Source of the DNA: Prochlorococcus sp. AG-418-G18
GTDB taxonomy: Bacteria; Cyanobacteriota; Cyanobacteriia; PCC-6307; Cyanobiaceae
DNA length: 64,000 bases
Assembly: GCA_003214215.1 (NCBI GenBank)
Contig: QCLX01000001.1
Span: 1 to 64,000, forward strand
Direction of reading: 5' to 3'
The notes beneath the pieces are model-generated. The model saw nothing but the letters and a program-made list of their open reading frames with translations, searched no databases and was not told the DNA's origin. Positions 39,185 to 48,819 of the stretch are shown piece by piece; the stretch's first letter is position 1, and each line of letters opens with the position of its first letter. Position numbers and translations under genes: made by a program.

Positions 39185-40354
39185 TTATTCAACCCATTTC
39201 AAACCTGATCCAATTGCATCTTTTATATTACATAATTGATGGTTATTGAGTTGCTTTATAATTCCCTCAAGTATATCTGGTACTAATTGTGGACCCTTAT
39301 ATATCCATCCCGTATAAATTTGAATTAATGATGCTCCAGAACAAATTCTTTCCCAAGCCGACTCAGGACTGTCGATTCCACCAACGCCAATTAAAATAAT
39401 ATTTTTATCAATATTATGAATATGTTTTATTATTTGATTTGCTTTTTTTTGAAGAGGCTTTCCACTTAATCCTCCATTTTCTTCTGAAAGTAATAATCCT
39501 GTTTGCCTGATCTTTCTATTTTCAAGACCTAATCTATCTATGCTGGTGTTAGTAGCAATTATTCCATCGATATTTTCCTCGATTATTAACTGGCAAATAT
39601 CTTCAATATCTTTAAGGCTTAAATCTGGCGCAATTTTTACAAATAATGGTGGACAATTAGGTAAATTTTTAATTTCTCTAAGAAGTTCTTTGAGAAGCAT
39701 TGGATCTTGCAACTTTCTTAGTCCTTCAGTATTTGGAGAACTTACGTTTATTGCTGCGTAATCACAATATGGAATTAATAATTTTAGAGAAGTTAAATAA
39801 TCATCTTTTGCTTGAGATAAGCTTGTGATTTTAGACTTGCCGAAATTTATCCCTAAACAAATATTCTCCCTGTTTTTTTTGAACTCAATACCCTGCTCAA
39901 GAAAATTTTTAACCAGATTTTCTGCACCATTATTATTGAAACCCATCCTATTTAATGCTGCTTCTTCTTCAGCTAATCTAAATAACCTTGGTTTTGGATT
40001 ACCATTTTGAGCAAATTTAGTTACTGTACCAAGTTCTGCAAATCCAAAACCAAAATCTTTCCAAATATTTGCAGCATTTCCATTTTTGTCAAAACCCGCA
40101 GCTAAACCAATTGGATTACAAAAATTTATTCCACATATGTTCTGACTTAACCTTTTATCAATTACAGAAAATTCTTCATTTAGATTTTTTAGGATTGATG
40201 CAACTAGAGGCCAATTATAATTTCTTGAACTAAATGATAGAAGGCTAAGAGATAAATTAGTTAAATATTCTGCATCTATTCCAGAATCATTTTTTAGGAT
40301 AGGGGTCATCAAGTTTTTATAAAGATTTTTAAATACCCCCTTCTGTTCATTCAT
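39185..40354 (-). CDS. pyrD: Dihydroorotate dehydrogenase (quinone, class 2)
   Basis: Oxidises dihydroorotate to orotate with electrons to quinone. 389 residues, including an N-terminal membrane-associating stretch of about 40 residues typical of class 2. Signatures: NPIGLAAGFDKNG (about 75-87), FGFAELGTVT, AINVSSPNTEGLRKL with the catalytic serine region, and IGVGGI plus GASLIQIYTGWIYKGP near the end. It sits between rnhA (6 bases) and the cobD-like gene. Confidence 0.96.
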   Translation of the reverse strand: MNEQKGVFKNLYKNLMTPILKNDSGIDAEYLTNLSLSLLSFSSRNYNWPLVASILKNLNEEFSVIDKRLSQNICGINFCNPIGLAAGFDKNGNAANIWKDFGFGFAELGTVTKFAQNGNPKPRLFRLAEEEAALNRMGFNNNGAENLVKNFLEQGIEFKKNRENICLGINFGKSKITSLSQAKDDYLTSLKLLIPYCDYAAINVSSPNTEGLRKLQDPMLLKELLREIKNLPNCPPLFVKIAPDLSLKDIEDICQLIIEENIDGIIATNTSIDRLGLENRKIRQTGLLLSEENGGLSGKPLQKKANQIIKHIHNIDKNIILIGVGGIDSPESAWERICSGASLIQIYTGWIYKGPQLVPDILEGIIKQLNNHQLCNIKDAIGSGLKWVE

Positions 40355-40360
40355 AAAAAA

Positions 40361-41080
40361 TTAGGATTCTTTTTTTTCTATTATCCAATATTTTTTATCT
40401 TTAGGAATCAATCTCCAATTACGCCATTCAAAAAGTAAATATTTTCTTATCTTTTCGTGGTTTTCTTCACCTAATAAATTACTTAGTTCTCGTGAACTTA
40501 ATAAATACTTTTTGTCAGCAAATTTTTGAATTAATTCATTTCTTGAGAATAATTCCTGAATTTCTGAAGGCGCATTTTTTTCAAAAAAGTCTACAGAAGA
40601 TTCAGACTCTTTTAAGTTACTTATTAAAGATATACCCTTGCTATAGTTGGTTGCGATTTTATCAACCCTATCATTTTGTTTGTCACCGCTATGACCTTTG
40701 ACATATTCCATGACAAGGCCATTAATTCTTAATTGATCAATTTTTTGCCATAAATCAAGATTTTGAACTGATTTGCCTGAGCTTGTTTTCCATCCATTTC
40801 TCTTCCAATTAATAATCCATTTTGTATACCCTTCTATTACATATTTACTATCAGTTCTTAATTTAAAGTTCTCTTTTAATTTAAAGGTTTTTAATTTCTC
40901 AAGTGTTTTTATAGCCGCGGTGAGTTCCATTCTATTATTTGTGGTATTTTGCGCGGAACCACCTATTTCTAATTCACTTTTATCATCAAATATTATGAGA
41001 CCACCCCAACCACCTGGACCTGGATTACCACTGCAGGCACCATCAGTTGCAGCTTCAATTGCAATACTATCACTATTCAT
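40361..41080 (-). CDS. rnhA: Ribonuclease HI with C-terminal extension
   Basis: Degrades RNA in RNA-DNA hybrids. The core domain (about residues 7-155) has ATDGACSGNPGPGGWGG, NNRMELTAAI, TDSKYVIEG and VKGHSGDKQNDRVDKIA, providing the DEDD metal ligands. The remaining 85 residues are an extension without a motif known to me, with EIQELFSRNELIQKFADK and the C-terminal SRELSNLLGEENHEKIR. The end of rplL is 47 bases upstream, with a hairpin in between. Confidence 0.93.
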   Translation of the reverse strand: MNSDSIAIEAATDGACSGNPGPGGWGGLIIFDDKSELEIGGSAQNTTNNRMELTAAIKTLEKLKTFKLKENFKLRTDSKYVIEGYTKWIINWKRNGWKTSSGKSVQNLDLWQKIDQLRINGLVMEYVKGHSGDKQNDRVDKIATNYSKGISLISNLKESESSVDFFEKNAPSEIQELFSRNELIQKFADKKYLLSSRELSNLLGEENHEKIRKYLLFEWRNWRLIPKDKKYWIIEKKES

Positions 41081-41088
41081 AAATTTTG

Positions 41089-41113
41089 AAGCCGATATAA
41101 AATGTATCGGCTT
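41089..41113 (-). terminator. Hairpin between rplL and rnhA
   Basis: AAGCCGATA (41089-41097) and TATCGGCTT (41105-41113) form a perfect 9-bp stem with a 7-base loop, 14 bases after the rplL stop. On the minus strand it is preceded by seven T residues, but followed only by CAAAATTT, so it is a weak intrinsic terminator at best. It lies directly in front of the rnhA start and may instead reduce read-through from the ribosomal operon. Confidence 0.45.
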
Positions 41114-41127
41114 AAAAAAATCTTCTC

Positions 41128-41523
41128 TTACTTAAGTGTAACTTTGCCGCCAGCTTCTTCAATCTCTTTCTTTAAAGATTCAGCATCTGCTTTAGCAATT
41201 CCCTCTTTGACTGTTTTTGGTGCAGCTTCAACAAGAGCTTTTGCATCTCCAAGACCAAGACCAGTTGCATTTCTTACAACCTTAAGGACTTTGATTTTTG
41301 CAGCTGCATCAAAGCTTTCGAGAATTACATCAAATTCAGTTTTTTCTTCAGCAGCGCCACCATCTGCGTCACCACCAGCTGCTCCTGGAGCTGCCATTAC
41401 TACACCTGCAGAAGCTGCAGCAGATACACCAAAAGCCTCTTCAATTTGCTTTACAAGCTCAGATGCTTCTAAAAGTGATAGAGATTTTAATGATTCAAGA
41501 ATTTCTTCAGTTTTTGCGGACAT
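41128..41523 (-). CDS. rplL: 50S ribosomal protein L7/L12
   Basis: Stalk protein recruiting translation factors. 131 residues: N-terminal dimer domain ([21 protein letters not shown]), alanine- and glycine-rich hinge ([19 protein letters not shown], about 40-58), C-terminal domain with [18 protein letters not shown] and [18 protein letters not shown]. Last of rplK-rplA-rplJ-rplL. A long ORF in the other strand is a shadow of its alanine-rich hinge. Confidence 0.98.
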   Translation of the reverse strand: MSAKTEEILESLKSLSLLEASELVKQIEEAFGVSAAASAGVVMAAPGAAGGDADGGAAEEKTEFDVILESFDAAAKIKVLKVVRNATGLGLGDAKALVEAAPKTVKEGIAKADAESLKKEIEEAGGKVTLK

Positions 41524-41551
41524 TTTCTTAAAAGTTAATTAGGGTTTGAAT

Positions 41552-42079
41552 TTAAGATTCTGATTTTTCAGAATGTTGTTTAAGTGATCTAGCAAGTCCA
41601 GAAGGTACTTCATTAATAGAGATCGCAATTTTTGTTGCAACGCCATTGAGAGCGCCAGCAATTTTTGCCATCAATACTTCTTTAGATGGAAGACTTGCAA
41701 TTTCTTTTATTTCAGAATCGCTTAGAAGTCTGCCTTCAAATAAAGCTCCTTTGGTTTCGGATTTTTTGGTGTCTTTTTGAAAAGATTGGATAGCTTTTAC
41801 AGCACCACCAACATCTTCTTTGATTAAGACAAAAGCATTTGTTCCGGACAGTAAAGATTCAAGATCGTTCCAATTACTATCTCCATCAATAGCTTTACGC
41901 ATTAATGAATTTTTAGTAATTTTGCAAATGCCGTTAGTTGTTTGCAATCTAGATCGCAAATCTGACATCTCTTTGATAGTTAAACCTTTATAGTCAAGAA
42001 CTACAGCCATTTCCGAGTCGTTTAATAGAGATTTAATCTCAGTAACGATTTGTTGCTTATTCTCTAGTGTTCGGCCCAT
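41552..42079 (-). CDS. rplJ: 50S ribosomal protein L10
   Basis: Anchors the L7/L12 stalk and binds its own mRNA leader. The start is taken as ATG 42079 ([15 protein letters not shown]), giving 175 residues; the frame could extend to TTG 42124, but that would intrude into the leader region and add a non-conserved segment. Conserved regions: [18 protein letters not shown] and [20 protein letters not shown]. It is followed by rplL (28 bases). Confidence 0.96.
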   Translation of the reverse strand: MGRTLENKQQIVTEIKSLLNDSEMAVVLDYKGLTIKEMSDLRSRLQTTNGICKITKNSLMRKAIDGDSNWNDLESLLSGTNAFVLIKEDVGGAVKAIQSFQKDTKKSETKGALFEGRLLSDSEIKEIASLPSKEVLMAKIAGALNGVATKIAISINEVPSGLARSLKQHSEKSES

Positions 42080-42177
42080 TGATTTTTTTGGATCGTAATT
42101 TAGGGAGAGCAGGAAATGCGGCAAAGTCCTTTTACAGAGGCCGCTTTTATTAGATCCAAAAAGAAATAATTTAAGAC

Positions 42178-42235
42178 GAGTCCTCGGTAGGAATTAAAAA
42201 TTTAGAATAACTAAATCAACCTACTTTCTTTGGCC
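42178..42235 (-). promoter_or_regulatory. Ribosomal L10 leader element
   Basis: Between rplA and rplJ the transcript contains CCAAAGAAAGTAGG, a stem-loop, and then CCTACCGAGGACT. The conserved CAAAGA/GTAGG and CCTACCGAGGA segments pair as in the bacterial L10 leader (GTAGG at one side, CCTAC at the other), with an inner stem GATTTAG/CTAAATT. In known species L10 (with L12) binds this structure and represses its own operon. The fit is seen in sequence; regulation is inferred from the family. Confidence 0.8.
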
Positions 42236-42252
42236 GTATTATTGCACTTCAT

Positions 42253-42258
42253 ATTATA
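42253..42258 (-). promoter_or_regulatory. Candidate promoter -10 box for rplJL
   Basis: A perfect TATAAT on the minus strand, 11 bases from the rplA stop (42269) and ahead of the L10 leader, so it would produce a transcript starting with the leader. A matching -35 hexamer is not apparent at 17 bases, as is common in cyanobacteria. Function is inferred from position. Confidence 0.45.
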
Positions 42259-42268
42259 CTACAAAGCG

Positions 42269-42976
42269 TTAACCTTCAGGTTGGTAATCTTGTACAGCAT
42301 TTATATCTACTTGAACCGAAGGCCCCATTGTTGAAGTTACATAAAAAGTTTTCCAATACTTTCCCTTAGCTCCACTTGGTTTGTTTTTATCAATTGATTC
42401 TTGTAAGGTTTTTAAGTTGTCAAATAGAGCCTCTTTTGTGAAACTTGCTTTTCCAAAGCGGACATGAACTATTCCAGCCTTATCTGCTCTAAATTCGAGC
42501 TTACCAGCTTTGAATTCTTTTATTGCATTAGCAATGTCATTAGTTACTGTGCCAGCTTTAGGATTAGGCATTAAACCTCTAGGTCCTAAAACTCTTCCTA
42601 ATTTTGCAACCTTGGGCATCATATCTGGAGTTGCAATAAGTAGATCAAACTCCATATTTCCTTTGTTGATGCTTTCCACAAGATCTTCTTCGCCAAATAA
42701 ATCTGCACCAGCCGCCTTAGCTTTTGATACATTCTCACCGCTTGTAATTACTGCAATTTTGATGCTTTGGCCAGTACCATGTGGTAATGCAACAGTGGTC
42801 CTTAATTGTTGATCAGTATATTTTGGATCAATACCTAAACGTATATGTGCTTCAATAGTTTCATCAAATTTTGCATTAGCATTTTTCTTGATAATACTAA
42901 GAGCTTCAAGTGGTGCGTAAATTCTATCTTCTATCTTTGTTGATAGAGCCGCCATTCTTTTGGATAGTTTTTTCAT
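42269..42976 (-). CDS. rplA: 50S ribosomal protein L1
   Basis: Large-subunit protein of the L1 stalk. 235 residues. Seen: [20 protein letters not shown] (about 37-56), [36 protein letters not shown] (about 125-143) and the C-terminal [16 protein letters not shown]. Second in rplK-rplA-rplJ-rplL. Confidence 0.98.
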   Translation of the reverse strand: MKKLSKRMAALSTKIEDRIYAPLEALSIIKKNANAKFDETIEAHIRLGIDPKYTDQQLRTTVALPHGTGQSIKIAVITSGENVSKAKAAGADLFGEEDLVESINKGNMEFDLLIATPDMMPKVAKLGRVLGPRGLMPNPKAGTVTNDIANAIKEFKAGKLEFRADKAGIVHVRFGKASFTKEALFDNLKTLQESIDKNKPSGAKGKYWKTFYVTSTMGPSVQVDINAVQDYQPEG

Positions 42977-43042
42977 AATAATATTGGGTGCAAATGGTTA
43001 TTAACTAACCTCCCCTAAATAGTGAGAAATTTTGTATTGAAC

Positions 43043-43468
43043 TCAATCAGTGATAGAGACGCCCATATTACGGGCTGTACCCTCAATTACTTTCATTGCT
43101 GATTCAACACTAGAACAGTTTAGATCAGGAAGCTTAGTTTTGGCTATTTCTTCTAATTGAGCTTTACTTATATTCCCAACAGAGCCTTTTGCGGATTCAC
43201 CTGATCCTTTCTCTATCCCAGCTGCTTTTGTTATTAAGACGGAAGCAGGAGGTGTTTTTGTGATAAAAGTGAAGCTTCTATCTTCAAAAACAGAAATCTC
43301 GACTGGAATTACAAAACCTGCTTTATCTTGTGTCCTTGCGTTGTATTCTTTGCAAAATGACATGATATTGACACCATGTTGTCCTAAAGCTGGCCCTACA
43401 GGAGGAGCAGGATTTGCTTTGCCTGCTTGTAGAGCAAGCTTGATAACTGCAACAATTTTTTTTGCCAT
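43043..43468 (-). CDS. rplK: 50S ribosomal protein L11
   Basis: GTPase-centre ribosomal protein. 141 residues with the N-terminal [20 protein letters not shown] (about 12-31), [14 protein letters not shown], and the end [11 protein letters not shown]. First ribosomal gene of the cluster, 67 bases after nusG and about 66 bases before rplA. Confidence 0.98.
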   Translation of the reverse strand: MAKKIVAVIKLALQAGKANPAPPVGPALGQHGVNIMSFCKEYNARTQDKAGFVIPVEISVFEDRSFTFITKTPPASVLITKAAGIEKGSGESAKGSVGNISKAQLEEIAKTKLPDLNCSSVESAMKVIEGTARNMGVSITD

Positions 43469-43535
43469 TAGATTAGATAATTTAAGCTGAAGTAGAAAAT
43501 CATAATTTTACTCGATAAACAAGAACAATTAGAAA

Positions 43536-44147
43536 TTAATTTTGTTTATTGATTTGGGAGAATTCTAATTCTACAGGAGTCTCGCGCCCAAATATTGAAA
43601 GTAATGCTTTTAATTTATTTCTTTCTCCGGAAACTTCTATAACTTCTCCTTGGAAATCCTTGAATGGACCACTAGTTACAATGATTCTATCTTTTTCTTC
43701 AATATCTAACTTGATTACAGCTTTTTTCTCTGATGCGCGCTTAAAGATCCTATTAACTTCTTGTCTTGATAATGGTCTTGGTTTGATATGACCTCGTGAT
43801 CTTCCGCTGCCTCTACCGTCTTCAGCACCGACAAAGTTAATTACATTTGGAGTACTTTTAACAGCCATCATTGTATCTTCATCCAAAATCATTCTTACGA
43901 GGACATAACCTGGGAAAACTTTTTCTTCAGTAGTTTGTCTGCTTCCATCTTTTTTTAATTTAATTCCTGGAGTTTGGGGAATTTCAATTTCAATGATTCT
44001 ATTATTAACACCTAAAGTTACTGATCTCTGCTCAAGAGTAGCTTTTACTTTTTTTTCACAGCTTGATGCTACTTGAACTGCATACCATCTTGCGATGCTT
44101 GTATTTGCTTTTGAAGAAGCAAGGCTTGTAGTTAATTCATTACTCAT
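43536..44147 (-). CDS. nusG: Transcription termination/antitermination factor NusG
   Basis: Elongation factor with an N-terminal NGN domain (ARWYAVQVASSCEKKVKATL, about 19-38; FPGYVLVRMILDEDTM, about 80-95) and a C-terminal KOW domain (DRIIVTSGPFKDFQGEVIEV, about 152-171). 203 residues, longer than E. coli NusG owing to an N-terminal tail. It follows secE by 51 bases, as is usual for bacteria. Confidence 0.98.
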   Translation of the reverse strand: MSNELTTSLASSKANTSIARWYAVQVASSCEKKVKATLEQRSVTLGVNNRIIEIEIPQTPGIKLKKDGSRQTTEEKVFPGYVLVRMILDEDTMMAVKSTPNVINFVGAEDGRGSGRSRGHIKPRPLSRQEVNRIFKRASEKKAVIKLDIEEKDRIIVTSGPFKDFQGEVIEVSGERNKLKALLSIFGRETPVELEFSQINKQN

Positions 44148-44198
44148 TTTTCTAGAAGCTTAATTAAGATCTTTATTAATGGATATTAGGGAGATAAT

Positions 44199-44441
44199 TC
44201 AACCAAAAATTTGCGAGGCTGCCCATCCATAGAATCTGCTCACAGAAGCAATGGCTGCAGCAGAAAACGATACCATAATTATAACTGCTACTGATTCGCT
44301 AAAAAGTTGTTGTTTGTTAGGCCACACAACAAGTTTAAGCTCATCGTATGTAGATCTAAAAAAATTATTCTTTTTTTTAGGCTCTTCAAATTCAGGAGAA
44401 TCCTTTTTAAGAGGTTCTTTATTAGTAGTAGGACTTGTCAC
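44199..44441 (-). CDS. secE: Preprotein translocase subunit SecE
   Basis: Small subunit of the SecYEG channel. 80 residues; basic N-terminal segment, then the family phrase FFRSTYDELKLVVWPNKQQL (about 27-46), then one membrane helix (SVAVIIMVSFSAAAIASVSR). Start ATG 44441. Upstream lies clpB2 (61 bases) and downstream nusG. Confidence 0.95.
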   Translation of the reverse strand: MTSPTTNKEPLKKDSPEFEEPKKKNNFFRSTYDELKLVVWPNKQQLFSESVAVIIMVSFSAAAIASVSRFYGWAASQIFG

Positions 44442-44502
44442 AAAATTTTTTTTGAAATTAAGCTTTACGCTTTAATTTTATTTTAGCTTATTGATTTACT
44501 TC

Positions 44503-47259
44503 TCAGCTAGGTTTGAAAACGATCTCATCTTTTTTAGCTGGGTTAAGTTTAATTGTTATATTTTTTTTGTTTTTGAAGTTATCCTCTAAAAGTTTTGCAG
44601 CCAAGGGATTTTCTATTTGTCTTCTAAGTTCCCTGCTAAGTGGCCTAGCACCATATTCAGGTTCGTAAGAATCGTTTGCAATTTTATTAATCACTTTTTT
44701 GTCTATAGCGATATTTATTTTCTGTTCAAGTAGCAGGTTTTTTAAATCTTCAGTTTGTAAAATTATTATTTTTTGAAGTTCATCAATAGATAATGGATTA
44801 AACCTTACCACTTCGTCAATTCTATTTAAAAATTCAGGTCTAAAAATTGAAGACAATGTATTACTAATGGAATCATCTAAGGTTTGTTGGTCTTTTTCTA
44901 ACTTTCCCTCACTTTTAGAAATCTTTTGTGAATACTCCAGTATAGATTTACCAGCTAGGTTGCTTGTCATAATGATTACGGTATTTTTGAAGTCTACGGT
45001 CCTTCCTTGAGAGTCGGTTAATCTTCCTTCATCTAAGACTTGTAAAAGGATATTAAAAACTTCTGAATGTGCTTTTTCTATCTCATCAAGAAGTATTACT
45101 GAATAGGGTTTACGTCTTACAGCTTCAGTTAATTGACCTCCCTCTTCATAACCAACATAACCTGGAGGAGCTCCCAAAAGTCTTGCTACGGCATTTTTCT
45201 CCATATATTCACTCATATCCAATCTTAAAAGTGCATCTTCTTCATCAAATAAAGCTGTTGCAAGAGATTTTGCTAATTCTGTTTTGCCAACACCTGTAGG
45301 ACCCATAAATAAAAAAGATCCGATAGGTCTTTTAGGACTTTTCATGCCAACTCGAGCTCTTCTAATTGCAGCAGAAACAGCTTCTATAGCTTTTTCTTGT
45401 CCAATAACTTTTTCACTTAGTTCTGTTTCTAGATTGACTAATTTCTTACGTTCATTTGAAACTACTTTAGAAATTGGAATACCTGTAATTTTTGAGACAA
45501 CGTCAGCAATATCATCAGGTTCAACTTGATATTTAAAAGGGAAATTTCTATTTTTCTTTATTTTATTAAAGTTCTCTTCAACTTTTTGTATTTCATTCTC
45601 TATTTCATTTAACTCTTCTTCAAGCTTTTCTAAATAATCTACATCATTTTCAATTTCGCGATTTGATTTATCTTTTATTTGTTTGGTTAGCTTATCTTCT
45701 TCTTTCATTAAAATAGATAATTGCTCCATTTCTTCCCGCAAATTATTCCAATTTTCCAAAAGAACGTTCAATTTTGCCTCTGATTGTTGCCTCATATTCA
45801 ACAGGTTTTCTTGAGCTTCGATATTTTCTCCTTGCAAATTATTCAGTTTTTCATTAATAGAATGAAGTTTGTTTTCTTGTTGGAGAATTATTTGAGGCTT
45901 TTTATTAGACTCGATTTTTAACTCTGCAGCTGCTTCATCAATTAAATCTATTGCTTTATCAGGAAGACATTTATCGCTGATGTATCTGTCGGCCAATTTT
46001 GCAGAATAGTTTATAGCTTCTTCAGAAATTTTTATGCCATGATGTGATTCATATTTCTTTTTGATACCTTCCAGTATTTTTGCGCTTAATTCTACTGAAG
46101 GTTCATTAACAGCTATCTTTTGAAAGCAATTATTTAATGCCTGATCTTTTTCAATAGTTTCACGAAATTTCTCAGGTGTTGTTGTACCGATACATCTAAG
46201 TTCTCCTTCAGCCAGTAAAGGTTTTAAGATATTGCTAATGTCGGTAGAAGATCTTTCAGAACTTAATATTGAATGAATTTCATCGATAAATAGAATCATT
46301 CCTTGACTTGGATTGTTTAGTTCCTGCATTATTAATCTTAGCCTTTCTTCTAGTTGGCCTCTAAATTTTGTCCCAGAAACTAAAGCACCTAAGTCAAGCG
46401 AAATAATTTTAAAGTCTTTTAAAGAATCAGGAACTTTTTTGTCTACAATTAATTGCGCAAGTAATTTTGCAATTGAGGTTTTACCAACTCCAGGATTGCC
46501 GATAAGTATAGGATTATTTTTGTTTCTTCTGCAGAGTATCCTCATTAAATTATTGATTTCATTTTCTCTCCCTAATATGGGATCCAGCAAACCTTTTTTA
46601 GCTGATTCTGTTAAATCTTTTCCATAAATTGAAAGAGCATTTTCATTGTCCCCAACTTGTTTTTTGGTTTCAATTTGAATTTTACTTTTGGATAATGGAA
46701 CAATAGCTTCTTTAACTTTTTCTTCTTTAACTAAAGTCTCTTTGTTTGATTCAAAATTAGATTGATTATTTATTTCAAGTACGTTCTCATAATTAAACGA
46801 ATCTTTTGATTGATTAATATTTGGGAAAAATTTTAATTCTTCTTCTAATTTTTCCATCGAAAGGTTGCCTTCTTCAAAAACATAATTTCCAATTCTTAAA
46901 TCTCTTCCAAGAGCAATCAGTAAATGAGGGATTTCTATGAATCTCGATCCCCATTGGATTTTAATCTGATTCGCATTATCTAATAAAATTTCTAAATCTT
47001 CTCCGATAGTAAAAATATCTGACTCATTTGTTGGTGTCTCTTCTAAAAAATCTTCTGTTATATCTAAAACTGTATCTTGGTCGATTGATAATTTTTCAAT
47101 GAAAGCAAAGAATTCACTTGATGAAAATAATGTATGAATTATGTGTTCAATATTGAATTCGCTATGATCCCATTTTTTTGCTGTTTCTTCCCCTAATAAA
47201 AGAAGATTCCAACTGATATCGCTAAATAGTTCAGGACTGGATGTAAGTGTTTCTCTCAT
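44503..47259 (-). CDS. clpB2: Hsp100 chaperone ClpB, second type
   Basis: AAA+ disaggregase. 918 residues: divergent N-terminal domain (about 1-150), a low-complexity linker, NBD1 with Walker A GNPGVGKTS at about 251, Walker B LFIDEIHS, coiled-coil middle domain (about 430-540, rich in E, L, N, K), NBD2 with Walker A GPTGVGKTE at about 651 and MSEYMEKNAVARLLGAPPGY. It ends ARPLSRELRRQIENPLA. The N-domain is unlike typical ClpB, agreeing with the cyanobacterial ClpB-II group (assignment from memory). First of the clpB-secE-nusG-rpl run. Confidence 0.9.
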   Translation of the reverse strand: MRETLTSSPELFSDISWNLLLLGEETAKKWDHSEFNIEHIIHTLFSSSEFFAFIEKLSIDQDTVLDITEDFLEETPTNESDIFTIGEDLEILLDNANQIKIQWGSRFIEIPHLLIALGRDLRIGNYVFEEGNLSMEKLEEELKFFPNINQSKDSFNYENVLEINNQSNFESNKETLVKEEKVKEAIVPLSKSKIQIETKKQVGDNENALSIYGKDLTESAKKGLLDPILGRENEINNLMRILCRRNKNNPILIGNPGVGKTSIAKLLAQLIVDKKVPDSLKDFKIISLDLGALVSGTKFRGQLEERLRLIMQELNNPSQGMILFIDEIHSILSSERSSTDISNILKPLLAEGELRCIGTTTPEKFRETIEKDQALNNCFQKIAVNEPSVELSAKILEGIKKKYESHHGIKISEEAINYSAKLADRYISDKCLPDKAIDLIDEAAAELKIESNKKPQIILQQENKLHSINEKLNNLQGENIEAQENLLNMRQQSEAKLNVLLENWNNLREEMEQLSILMKEEDKLTKQIKDKSNREIENDVDYLEKLEEELNEIENEIQKVEENFNKIKKNRNFPFKYQVEPDDIADVVSKITGIPISKVVSNERKKLVNLETELSEKVIGQEKAIEAVSAAIRRARVGMKSPKRPIGSFLFMGPTGVGKTELAKSLATALFDEEDALLRLDMSEYMEKNAVARLLGAPPGYVGYEEGGQLTEAVRRKPYSVILLDEIEKAHSEVFNILLQVLDEGRLTDSQGRTVDFKNTVIIMTSNLAGKSILEYSQKISKSEGKLEKDQQTLDDSISNTLSSIFRPEFLNRIDEVVRFNPLSIDELQKIIILQTEDLKNLLLEQKINIAIDKKVINKIANDSYEPEYGARPLSRELRRQIENPLAAKLLEDNFKNKKNITIKLNPAKKDEIVFKPS

Positions 47260-48815
<1,556 letters not shown>

Positions 48816-48819
48816 TTTT

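Noticed and set aside
41102-41542. 146-codon plus-strand ORF opposite rplL
   Set aside because: Rich in Ala, Ser and Pro because it reads the alanine-rich hinge of L7/L12 in the reverse direction; no start context and no family features.
42080-42124. N-terminal extension of L10 from TTG 42124
   Set aside because: The extension has no conserved L10 sequence, and the standard MGRTLENK start at 42079 fits the family.
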